Source: Casuarina equisetifolia (Eukaryota; Streptophyta; Magnoliopsida; Fagales; Casuarinaceae). From it: a stretch of 64,000 nucleotides of DNA. Positions 55,174-64,000 of this stretch are shown one piece after another. A program made the position numbers and the translations under genes. The DNA is taken from NCBI GenBank assembly GCA_028551475.1, contig CM052362.1, positions 6,633,354 to 6,697,353 on the forward strand, read 5' to 3'. The stretch's first letter is position 1; each line of letters begins with the position of its first letter. The notes under the pieces were generated by a model that worked only from the letters and a program-made list of their open reading frames with translations, did not search any database and was not told where the DNA came from.

Positions 55174-56112
55174 AATCTCTACTGATGATGGCCACTGAGA
55201 AGGAATTATCCCTTCAACAGTTAGCACAAATAGTTCCACTTACCTTTAGAGGTAGAGTGCAAGATTGGTGGGAATCTCTTCACGAAAAAGCGCGGAATTA
55301 TATCCTTACTGGAAATCAAGAGGTACAGGTATCTCAATTTATCCGGTATACAGGAGATACGAGACATAAAAATGTTAAAGATCTCATGAGAGTAATCGAA
55401 GAAAACCTAAGAAGAACCTTCATAGGGGAATTCGAATTATTCAAAAAGAGTAAAGTCGAAATTAAAAGACAAGAGGCTCTTTACAAAATAAATAACATGG
55501 GTATATGTGATCTTTGTTATTTCAATGATTATTCCTGCGAGTTTGAAAAACTTTATCTTGCAGCATATGATTTTAGTCGAACAGACTGGTCCGCCAGTTT
55601 ACTCGATGCCTACTACCTGAAATTACCAGGTATAGGACGTGATCTTCTTAATGCTTATGAAGATTACATGAAAGAACACAACTTCGGATCTTATGAAGAA
55701 ACATTTGGACGAAGAAGAGTATTTGCACAGCATTGGATGGACAACTGTGTCAAAAAGCTCGACATACCAAACAACTTAAAGGCTATTCTAAACATGGTCT
55801 TTGTTGCCCGGTAAATACTTCTATTCCCAATTTTGGATGTGAAAACCCAAAAGCTAGGAAGAATTATTCGAAAAAGAAAAAGTGGAAACTCTTCTCAAAA
55901 TCGAATAAAAAGAAATACTGGAAACCCAAGTGGAAACCAGGTTTCAAAAAGAAGAAGACGTTCTTCAAAAAGAACTCTTCCAGGAAGCCTACAACTTCGA
56001 TCAAAGATTGTAAGTGTTGGCTTTGCCATAAGAAAGGACATTATGCAAATAGTTGTCCTGACCGAACCAAAAATACCTATACTTTAAAGGTAGAAAATGG
56101 TTTTATTAGAAT
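55095..56112 (+). pseudogene. Pararetroviral capsid-like protein with CCHC zinc knuckle, frameshifted
   Basis: 55095-55814 encodes a gag/capsid-like domain (for example F-R-G-R-V-Q-D-W-W-E-S-L). A frameshift near 55740-55800 moves the frame to 55733-56116, which has a very Lys-rich stretch and then a zinc knuckle C-x2-C-x4-H-x4-C (C-W-L-C-H-K-K-G-H-Y-A-N-S-C), the nucleic-acid-binding end of caulimovirid capsid proteins. The frame then runs into the TRIM insertion. Confidence 0.75.
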
Positions 56113-56447
56113 GTGAGGGTTCATCCCAAAACCTTAAGGCATTAGGTGGAGAATTTTCATCACTTATAAGACTACAGGCCTATCCTTTCACTTCCAATGT
56201 GGGACAATACCCACCTTCAACATTTCCCCTCACTTGCATGCTGACATAAGCATTGAAAGTGGACTAAAGCCCAACTTTGGGGCGTGGGGGTTTATGAAGC
56301 GAAGGTCCATCCTTGGCTCCGATACCATATTAAAATGTGAGGGTCCATCCCAAAACCTTAAGGTATTAAGTGAAAAATTTTCATCACTTATAAGACCACA
56401 GGCCCATCTTCTCACTTCCAATGTGAGACAATACCCACCTTCAACAT
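56113..56447 (-). mobile_element. TRIM element (terminal-repeat retrotransposon in miniature)
   Basis: Two ~112 bp direct repeats (56114-56226 and 56336-56447; TGTGAGGG..CAACA) flank about 109 bp. On the minus strand the interior begins next to one repeat with ATGGTATCGGAGCC (Met-tRNA primer site) and ends with a purine tract AAGTGAGGGGAAA before the other. The whole is about 335 bp and has no coding capacity. TTAGAAT occurs at both edges, consistent with target duplication. It splits the pararetroviral frame. Confidence 0.88.
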
Positions 56448-57660
56448 GTTTAGAATACTTACTCGAGCAAGAGCTTGATGAAGTAGAATTTTCTAAATAA
56501 GAGACTCAAATGAAGATACATTTGAATTAGTGTCTTATTCAGACCAATCATTTTCAGAAGACTCCGATGATAATTCATCAGGTTCATGTGAGTGATAAAG
56601 CTAGTAGCAATGGAGAACCTTTACTCCATACTACTAAAACTAGTAAAGGATACAGGAGTTTAACTACTCTTACTCCTAAACAAATTCAACAAATAGAGTT
56701 ATCAAATTTGTCTCTAAAAACTGAAGACGGATATGAAATTCAACATCCAATCCAAAAACTCTTTAGAATGCAATCAAAATTGCAGAAAAGAGAAGAACTT
56801 GTAATTTACAAGATCTCTGAACAAGAGCGCTATCTTACTCAGCAAGAAGCACTCGGATACAAAGCTCTTAGTCTGTTGACAGCTGAAACCATTCGGGCAG
56901 ATCTAGAATAGATGAAACCCCGACAGAGAAGTCAAATTTCTACTATTTCCATAGGAGGTGTAGAAATTATAGTAGCTAATTCCTTTAGAAAAGGATTAGA
57001 TACTCCAATCTAGATTTGTCTTGTCGACAACAGGATTAAGAACCGTGAAGAAGCACTTCTAGGAGCTGTTCATAGAAACTTAAAGCAAAATAAAATTAAG
57101 TTTAGATGTTATCCAAAACTTAAGCCTGCTTTAGAACCAAAAGAATCTGTAGAGAAGTCTTTAACTCTATACTTTTCTTTTAACCGAGATCTTATGCAGG
57201 GACACGAGAAACCTCTTGTCATCCATTATAAGATTGCATATGCATACCAAAATTCATATTTTACTTGCAGCTTTAAAACCTCAAAATCTACAGGATTTAT
57301 ACAAGTTGATAAGCATTTTGAATCTATAGTTCAAACTATGGAGCCTGAATCTATCAGATTAACACCCTAGGCGCATCCTTGGATACAAGATGCACCTCAA
57401 GACATTGAATACCTCCATGTAGAATCTGAACTTCCTGATCAAGGACGACAGATTACATCAGTAGGAAATACTCGATTGCTATTTACCCTAGCAAGGAGTA
57501 ATTCTACACGCGAATTCAGAACAGCATGAGACTCCTTTAGTGAGTATCAATCAGCTTTTGATCACATGGAAAGGCATTCTATTGATAGAAATCATTTTCC
57601 AAAACCAATCACTTTAGAGAATCTTGATGGAATGAAATTTGTCTCAAACGAGACTCAAAA
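56448..57660 (+). pseudogene. Pararetroviral 30K-type movement protein region, broken
   Basis: After the TRIM the viral frame resumes (L-E-Y-L-L-E-Q-E-L-D) but shifts and meets stops. 56567-56911 is an open stretch of unknown role. From about 56930 onward, translation in one main frame gives a 30K movement-protein-like region with the usual D at the I-C-L-V-D-N-R-I position, the N-R-E-E-A-L-L-G-A-V motif and a Y-A-Y-Q-N-S segment, broken by at least three stops. The intact family moves virus through plasmodesmata. Confidence 0.7.
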
Positions 57661-57664
57661 CAGG

Positions 57665-58262
57665 ATCTAACATCAATTATAGGTTGATAATGAGTTGAAA
57701 TAAAATAAACAAAACTAGAAAATGTACCTGAAGGTGACTGCATTTTTATAGAAGGATCTTGGCTAAGATCTTACCTTCTATTACTTAACTGTACTAGTGA
57801 TGAGAAGCTAGAGTCAGAAATGGAATCAGAATAACAAAACGTGGTTGGGGAAGTGTTTGGATATCAAAAACGAGAATAAAGTTTCATTTTTAAATAGATA
57901 CTATGAACAGTGTCTGTGAACAGTACATACACAGTACGTGCACAATGATCACTATGAAATGACCATTATACCCCTACCACAAACATTGATTCCATATACT
58001 GAGCCCAATGCACATAATTTAAGCTAGAGGTGGAACTTAGCCTATATATATATATATATATCATAAAACGTGCTTACTAAATAGTCCTAATTCATCATAG
58101 TTCTATAAAGTGCACTAAGGCCCACATTGGCTAGCACCATACTCAAATTAAGGTCAAAATCTATCTAATTAACTGAACCAAAATTAATTACATTAATACA
58201 CCTTCATAAGAGCTCACATTACATGAGCTTACAAAATAAGCTAACAAATCTCTCTAGTGTTT
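57665..58262. mobile_element. ~600-bp LTR-like insertion in the pararetrovirus
   Basis: Non-coding sequence that interrupts the viral frame, which resumes at about 58275. It contains a (TA)n run (58023-58043), AACAGTGTCTGTGAACAGTA and other copia-LTR-like features. On the minus strand it may start at TGTTAGCTTATTTTG, but the ends and target duplication could not be fixed. Confidence 0.5.
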
Positions 58263-58274
58263 ATACTACAAATC

Positions 58275-58960
58275 ATTTTTGACTGCAAGGAGAATATTTA
58301 AAATCAAATGGAGATTGGATACAAACCTATCTAACCATTGATATAGCTATAGAATTAAATCATATTCATTATGATCTAGTTCTAAATGAAGAGAAAGAAT
58401 TGTTAGGAGAACCCTATCAATATACTACTCTCTCTCAAGAAAAGTGTATATCTACTCAAAAGATTAGACTCACTTTGCATCTTAAGACTACTCAAGTCAA
58501 TGAGATTATATTAATGTATGACTTCATGGTAGATGGAAAATCCTACGCATTCTAGGCATATTTTATTAGGAATGAATTTTCTCAATTCAAGACAGCCTTA
58601 TAGACTTTTTGAAAGAGGTCTAGATTTAGTTTATAATACTCTAGTTCACCAAATTCCTAGAGCATGACTTCGAAATATAGCATCTACATTCTTGTTGCTA
58701 TAGAATATGAAGGTTATTATCCATAATTGGTGTATGCTTACATCGACAATGGAAGTGGTATCACCCTGGTAAAACAACCAGGATTACCGCATTGGAAGAC
58801 TTATTCTAAGTCTTGGAATGGCATTGGCTTAGGCAAAGATCCAGTTCCCATTCATCATTATCAGGTTGGACTTTCCATCCTTCTAAATCCATTGGGTACT
58901 AATACATTACGTGTTAAAATTCCCATTGTTTACCAAGCACCAGATCACTTTTAAGGGGCT
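58275..58960 (+). pseudogene. Pararetroviral protein-end and aspartic protease region, broken
   Basis: 58275-58670 continues viral coding sequence with two stops and a shift. From about 58727, a frame with V-Y-A-Y-I-D-N-G-S-G marks the retropepsin active site. The usual D-T-G or D-S-G is changed to D-N-G, so the protease would be impaired even without the stop near 58953. Confidence 0.7.
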
Positions 58961-58964
58961 GATC

Positions 58965-60200
58965 TCTTACTTGGCAATGATTTATCTCTTTATTTAAGAG
59001 AAAACTTTAGAACTAATCCAATGCAATTATGGTCAAAGGACATGCCATATGCATCAATTACTTTAAAGGATCCTTTAATGATCATAAGAGTAAAACCTAT
59101 GAGATATGCTTTACAGGATGTCGAAGACTTCCAAAAGCAAATCCCAGAGTTAGTTGAAACATGCCTAATTAGACCTTCAACTAGTTCACATAACTCACCT
59201 GCGTTTATGGTTAGAAACCATTCTGAGCAGAAGAAAGGAAAAGCAAGACTAGTTGTAAACTATCGAGCTTTAAATAAACAAACTGTCTCCCATGGTTATT
59301 TTATACCTAATAAAGATGAAGTTCTTTATAAGGTTATGAGAAATAATTTTTTCTCAAAATTTGACTGTTTGTTAGGATTTTGGCAAATCCTCCGATTGAC
59401 AGAAGAAAGTATTCCTCCGACTGCTTTTAGTGTGCCAGAAGGATTACCAAGTAAACACTATGAATGGCTTGTAATGCTTATGAGATTAACTAATGCCCCA
59501 TAGATATTCCAAAAAAGAATGGATTCAATCTTTGGAATACATCGTAAGTATTTAACTACTTACATAGATGATATTCTAGTGCATTCACAGACATTAGAGG
59601 AACATCTTCTTCATCTCCATAACTTTGTAAAAATTGTAAAGAAACTATCTGAAAGAAAAGCAGAAATAACGAGAACTAAGATAACTTTCTCAGGACTAAC
59701 TATAACAGAGAATAGTGTATATCTTAGTCCACACATTTCAGGAAAAATCTTAAAGTTTCCAGACAAACTTAAAGATAAGCAACAGGTTCAGTCCTTTTTA
59801 GGATTATTAACCTACCCTGAACAATTTGTTTATTAGCTTGCAAGAGAAAGAAAGCTTTTGCAAAAATTGACTAGCAAAAAGACTTGGTTCTTGTGGACAG
59901 AAGCACAAACTGATGCAGTGAAGAAATTCAAAGCATTAGCAAATCATTTTCCACAATTATATGGACTAGGGTCGATATATGACCTGATAAAAGTCAAGCC
60001 CTTTGTCTAAAAAAGAATGGTCTCGATCTTTTTCTTTCTTAGCATTATTGTAAACCATTTGATCCTAGTCGTCTTGTGTGGAAGTGGAAGGAGCCAAATG
60101 ACAGAGACTTTTCTTTTGGAGATGACTGAGCCTAAAGATTCTATAATATGTTTTTTTGTAATATACTATTTTATCAATATGAATAAATGTAATTACTGTT
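58965..60200 (+). pseudogene. Pararetroviral reverse transcriptase with truncated RNase H
   Basis: 59021-59503 covers the RT fingers and part of the palm (ARLVVNYRALNKQT, S-K-F-D-C-L-L-G-F-W). After a stop (TAG) near 59501, 59519-59836 gives the active-site motif (TYIDDILVHSQ) and the connection S-G-L-T-I-T-E-N. After another stop, a short region resembles the start of RNase H, and then most of RNase H is missing; the caulimovirid C-terminal end appears near 60040-60110. The Y-I-D-D motif itself is intact. Confidence 0.82.
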
Positions 60201-60219
60201 AACCTACTTGTAATTATAC

Positions 60220-60587
60220 CGTATAGTTATTAATGGGTTGATCATTCCAGGTGTAATATAAGTTATTACGATCATTCAATAAAAGACAATCCAAAAAGCG
60301 AAGAAGGCTCACCTAGTTGAAGGGAGGAGCTTTGGAACCTTACCTTATTATTAGAGAAAAAGGAAAGGGGAAAAGGGCAACCTATCTTACAAATAATAAT
60401 AAGAAAGGGGGCAAGATAGGCTTGTTTCACCGTCTTCCTTTTCACTTCTTTACGCTGCTCGCTATTATATCCACCTCCTCTTTGATCGCCACCTCTTTAA
60501 CTCACCGCTCCTTTTCCGTCGTCATTTCCAGGAATCCTTACTGGCTCCCCCGATTGTCTTTGTGTCCTGCTGCGGCCTTTCCTTCTT
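60220..60587. other. Short region between the pararetrovirus and the second copia element
   Basis: About 370 bp. AATAAAAG near 60281 could be an old viral polyadenylation signal. No gene seen. Confidence 0.5.
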
Positions 60588-60994
60588 GTTAAAGGACACG
60601 TCACCACTATGTGGTGCCATGTCATCGCCACGTTCGTAGACCAGCCACATCAGCACCAACCTTAGTGGAACCGGGCGACCCGACATGAACATATGACCTT
60701 TTTCATGACTTGGTTTTGCCAGCGCTCGCACTCGTTGCTCTCCTCCGAAGATCTCTCTAGCGCCGCCAAACAATTTCCTTCCATATTTGTTAAGATCTAT
60801 TTTGTAAAGCTTTTGTTTTTGTAAATCGTTGTTCATATATATGTTTTGTAATCACTCTGTAAAGAATCATTGGGAAATTTCAATCAATCGAGGCTTTCTT
60901 AAATCTAGGTTTTTTTACGTTCCTGTTAGTTCATCTTCTCCTTTGTCGGAATCCAAATTCCAGTAATCCAATCTGGTCTCACTCGTTCTTTCAT
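60588..60994 (+). repeat. Probable 5' LTR of the second Ty1/copia element
   Basis: The right end is set by the adjoining primer-binding site at 60995. The left end (TGTTAAAGGACACG) is a guess from the TG rule. TATATATATG at about 60834 and the T-rich GGTTTTTTTACG before the end fit LTR transcription signals. The other LTR is outside the window. Confidence 0.6.
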
Positions 60995-61087
60995 GGTATC
61001 AGAGCTGGCCCTATGTCCTGCCTACCTTAGTGTGGTCCCTCTAAATTGGTCTCACCTCTCACCGCACCCAATGTGAGACTGCGGGGG

Positions 61088-61217
61088 AGTGTTGGAGTGT
61101 TAAAATATCCAGTGCCACATTAGGTAAGGCGACAAGAGAGCCTGGCCTTATAAGCTTCCTCTAGCAACCCACTATTGCATAGTTCTGTGTTTTAGATAGG
61201 CCCTTCAGTTTCTAATA
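61088..61217 (+). repeat. TRIM- or LTR-like unit next to a second primer-binding site
   Basis: A purine tract ACTGCGGGGGAG is followed by TGTTGGAGTG... ending at about 61217, and then by ATGGTATCAAAGAGCC, a second Met-tRNA-type primer site 220 bp after the first. This order (primer site, short interior, purine tract, LTR, primer site) looks like a TRIM-type repeat fused into the copia leader. Confidence 0.6.
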
Positions 61218-61263
61218 TGGTATCAAAGAGCCACATCGGCTAACGCCCTCTCTCGATCTAAAC

Positions 61264-62220
61264 AATGGCCCCTAATCCCTTCCCTGAATCCATCGATTCT
61301 TTTGCCTTTCCTGAATTTCCCACCATGCCGCCCATTACCACCTCCTCTTAACCCGCTGCCCCATCCTCGTCCCTCCAAAAGCGTTTCAACGGCTTCAACT
61401 TCGTTTTGTGGCGGACATGACTTCTTCCCTTTCTCCTCTCCCACTGTTTGCTTCCCATTTTGGAAGGAACAGAACCCGCCCCTCCTCGCACCCTCCCCAC
61501 CTACACCCACTGGCTCATCTATGACCAAATGGCTCTAAGTTGGATTTTGGTGACCTTTACCAACACGATTGTCACCCAACTCTTCGATCTTCGGTGGTTG
61601 GCCACTGCGTGGACTTTCCTCCAAAAATCTTACGCCACCTAGTCCTCCGCCTATGCTTCCTCTCTCCGCTTCCAACTTCACACCATCATAAAGGGCTCTC
61701 AGTCTATGATTGAGTTCCTTCATGAGGTGAAATCTCTCTTGGATTAGTTGGCCGCCATCGGCGTCAAGATTCACGACGATAAGTATATCGACCAACTTTT
61801 TCGGGGGCTAGCGGATAATTATAACACCCTAGCCACCATCGTCTCTATCCAACACGAGATGAACCCCCTCACCCGTGAGGCCATTCACGGCCAAATTCTC
61901 GCCCAAGAAGGCTAATTATATGGCTGTGGCATTGCTGCTATCTCACCGGCGACGTTCCCTAGCTACTCGGGTGCCTTTTAGGGGTAATCCATACTCGACT
62001 TATTCCTCCCTTGCCCACCCAACAACTCCATTTCTCGCCCGGCCCACCCCTCATCCAACCCGCCTGGTCGAGTTGGCCTTCTCCTGACTCCACCTACTCT
62101 GCCCTGGCCCAATCACTCAAACCCACGAGGCTGTCGTAAAAATGGGCCCTTCTGTGGGTTGTGCAAATGGGCCAGACACCACGTGTCCAGTTGCCCGAAG
62201 TGGTTCAACTTGCAGTTCAA
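61264..62220 (+). pseudogene. Ty1/copia gag remnant with zinc knuckle
   Basis: The start M-A-P-N-P-F-P-E lies at 61264. Pieces in shifting frames show the gag (UBN2-type) pattern (K-R-F-N-G-F-N-F, S-W-I-L-V-T, L-R-F-Q-L-H), then CGLCKWARHHVSSC, a C-x2-C-x4-H-x4-C zinc knuckle, near 62155-62200. Several stops interrupt the frame. Confidence 0.75.
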
Positions 62221-64000
62221 CCTACCCGCCATCACCCGGCCCAAAACCCGCATAACCTGCATGCCCACTTTACTTCCCCTACGCCTTACCACACCGGATC
62301 CTCTACTCCACCTCCCCACTACAACTATCCTACACCTTCCCCCGCTAAATCCCTCCCTCCTTCGCATGCCCACTATAGCTACCATGCGCCCTATCCCATC
62401 GAATCCCACCCCTCTCTGCATGCCCACTATAGCTACGATGCACCACCACACACCGAATCACCCCTCCCCTGCATCCCTACCATAGTTATCCTACACCTTA
62501 CCCTACTGGATTCGGCCCCCCCTCAGCTTACTTGACTTCTCTCCCTCCCCCCCTTGCCCACTATGGCCTACCTAATCCCCTTCCTTCCGTTCTTAACATT
62601 GCCTCTCATCATGTCATTGACTCCACCACCGGTCTCACTTATGTGACCCCATACACTGGATCTTAACAACTTATTGTTGGTGATGGGGTCTCTTTCTCCA
62701 TCACCCACACAGGTACTCTTTGCACTCCTACTTTTACTTTGTCCTATGTTTTAGTTGTTCCCTCCATAACCAAAAATGTTCTTTCTGTCTCTCAATTTAC
62801 TTTCAAGAATAACTGTCATTTTCTTTTTTCTCCTACTCACTTTTGGGTTATCTCATCCCATTGGGGATAGGTCCTCCTCCACGGAACGCTTGATCGTGGC
62901 CTCTACCGTGCCGCTCCGCCTAATGTTCCAAGTCCTCCTCGTGCTTTTACTACCTCCAGTCCTCCTAGTCTCTCTTTTTGGCATCACCGTCTTGGGCACC
63001 CCTCTGCAACTATTCTCCTTTCGTTTTTTAAGACGTCCTCAATAAAATACACCTCCCCCCTGATCCCCCTTGTACGGCATGTGCTCTTAGTAATAGTCAC
63101 CGCCACCCCCACCCCATTCTCCCTTTAGGTCTTCTTCCCCGCTACAATTTGTTCATTTTGATATTTGGCGTCCTGCTCCCGTTGACTCTTTTCACGGTAA
63201 TAAATATTATGTGTGTTTCATTGATGATTTTTCTTGATTTACTTGGCTATACACTTTCTCTACTCGCTTTAATTTCTTTACTATTTTCGTTGCCTTCAAC
63301 AAATTTATTGAAAATCAACTGAATGGCTGCCTCCAAGCTATTTAGTGTGATGGTGCTCCCGAGTTTCTCTCTACAACGTTCCTTGCTTATCTTCAGCAAC
63401 ATGGCATTCATCAGTGCCTTTCTTATCCCTACTCACCCTTTTAGAATGGTGTTGCTAAACGTAAACACCAGCATATTGTGGAAACTGGACTCACTTTCCT
63501 CACCTAGGCGGCTGTTCCACCTTATTTTTGGGACTTTGCTTTTGAGATGATAGTGTTCCTCGTCAATCGCCTCTTGACTCCCTTGCTCAACAATCGTTCT
63601 CCATGGCAGATGTTGTTTCACCATCCTCTCGATATCTCCCACCTCTGGGTATTCGGCTGTGCTGTATTCCCCTACCTGCACCCCTATGCTCCCCACAAGC
63701 TCACTCCACACTCTTAGGTCTGCATCTTCCTTGGCTACCATCTAGGCTATCGAGGGTACCGCTGCTACAATCCCCAAACTCGGAGCATCTTTGTTGTTGC
63801 TGATGCAGTCTTCCATGAAGAGATATTCCCTTATCACCAACCCTTTCCTTCCTCACCCTCCCCCCCATCACCCATTATTGTCCCCATCCCTGTCCCGATG
63901 CCATCTCCTATGCTCCCATCTTCCACAGACAGCCACCCTGATATTGTCTTCCCCTCCCCTTGATACTTCCCCCCATCCTCCCCCCTACCCTCGTTTTCCT
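62221..64000 (+). pseudogene. Ty1/copia protease-linker and integrase remnant
   Basis: 62221-62540 is Pro/Thr/Tyr-rich linker with a repeated H-A-H-Y-S-Y pattern. 62600-63040 shows the protease-like region (active-site D replaced or unclear) and the pre-integrase motif H-H-R-L-G-H-P. 63180-63800 shows the integrase core: F-I-D-D-F-S, the H-G-I-H-Q motif, N-G-V-A-K-R-K-H, N-R-L-L-T-P and V-F-G-C. The frame is broken by many stops. It ends at the window edge before the RT. Confidence 0.78.

Larger units (their letters stand above)
53783..60220 (+). mobile_element. Decayed endogenous pararetrovirus (Caulimoviridae-like)
   Basis: A run of broken frames on one strand. In order: two small proteins, a capsid-like protein with a zinc knuckle, a 30K-type movement protein, an aspartic protease, a reverse transcriptase and a stub of RNase H. 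No LTRs or integrase are found, which with the movement protein sets it apart from Ty3/gypsy. It is interrupted by a TRIM element (56113-56447) and by an unclassified block (about 57665-58262), and has many stops, frameshifts and a deletion in RNase H. Placement to genus is not possible by eye; capsid before movement protein recalls cavemo- or solendovirus-type polyproteins. Confidence 0.82.
60588..64000 (+). mobile_element. Second Ty1/copia element, decayed, cut by the window edge
   Basis: A probable 5' LTR (60588-60994, TGTTAAAGG to TCTTTCA) is followed directly by a full primer-binding site TGGTATCAGAGC. Gag, zinc knuckle, protease-linker, pre-integrase and integrase remnants follow in Ty1/copia order to the window edge. 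Stops and frame changes are frequent. Its interior is unusually C-rich (CCC/CTCC) compared with the rest of the window. The 3' part lies beyond 64000. Confidence 0.85.

Noticed and set aside
56113-56447. Cassandra-type TRIM with 5S rRNA sequence
   Set aside because: I see no 5S-like box A/IE/C sequence in the terminal repeats.
53783-60220. Ty3/gypsy retrotransposon
   Set aside because: A 30K-type movement protein is present and no LTR or integrase is found, so a pararetroviral origin fits better.

Overview
This window is nuclear DNA of a eudicot, probably woody, plant. It has AT-rich intergenic sequence, GT-AG introns, plant-only gene families and a dense mix of broken retroelements. I cannot name the species from the sequence.

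Layout. (1) 1.4-7.1 kb holds three intronless type I (M-alpha) MADS-box genes on the plus strand, resembling AGL62. The third sits between two diverged copies of a ~540 bp repeat, one of which is fused to a scrap of the DUF1005 gene. (2) 9.6-14.7 kb holds a two-exon DUF1005 gene (copy A) and an intronless IDM1-like gene with a TPL-binding-type region, a PHD finger and a GNAT acetyltransferase (copy A). (3) 18.3-20.9 kb on the minus strand holds an unbroken Ty3/gypsy-type gag-protease reading frame with no pol. It has its own TATA box and a possible 5' UTR intron. (4) 21.1-26.6 kb on the minus strand carries a shattered gene for an RsmE-type 16S rRNA methyltransferase, plus a second partial copy whose upstream part is lost behind a Ty1/copia insertion. 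(5) 26.6-32.3 kb is that Ty1/copia element, complete with both LTRs but decayed. (6) 32.4-38.4 kb is a second copy of the PHD/GNAT gene and its flanks. Its N-terminal part is broken by a 381 bp LTR-like insertion. A second DUF1005 gene follows in the opposite orientation. (7) 40.1-43.1 kb on the minus strand encodes a single-pass membrane protein with a very acidic tail. (8) 46.1-48.9 kb is a dead LRR receptor kinase interrupted by a LINE and a tRNA-like insertion. (9) 51.8-53.0 kb is a four-exon XTH gene. (10) 53.8-60.2 kb is a decayed endogenous pararetrovirus (Caulimoviridae-like), itself interrupted by a TRIM element and a ~600 bp LTR-like block. (11) From 60.6 kb to the right edge lies a second decayed Ty1/copia element.

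Genes judged likely functional: three MADS genes, two DUF1005 genes, PHD/GNAT copy A, the acidic membrane protein and the XTH. PHD/GNAT copy B and the gag-protease frame are open but of uncertain status. There is no operon-like cooperation. The main story is local duplication of the DUF1005-PHD/GNAT pair with a change of relative orientation, and heavy nesting of mobile elements. I found no convincing new defence or regulatory system. The strongest unusual candidates are the stand-alone gag-protease gene, the chimeric DUF1005 scrap, and the pararetrovirus with capsid-like sequence placed before movement-protein-like sequence.
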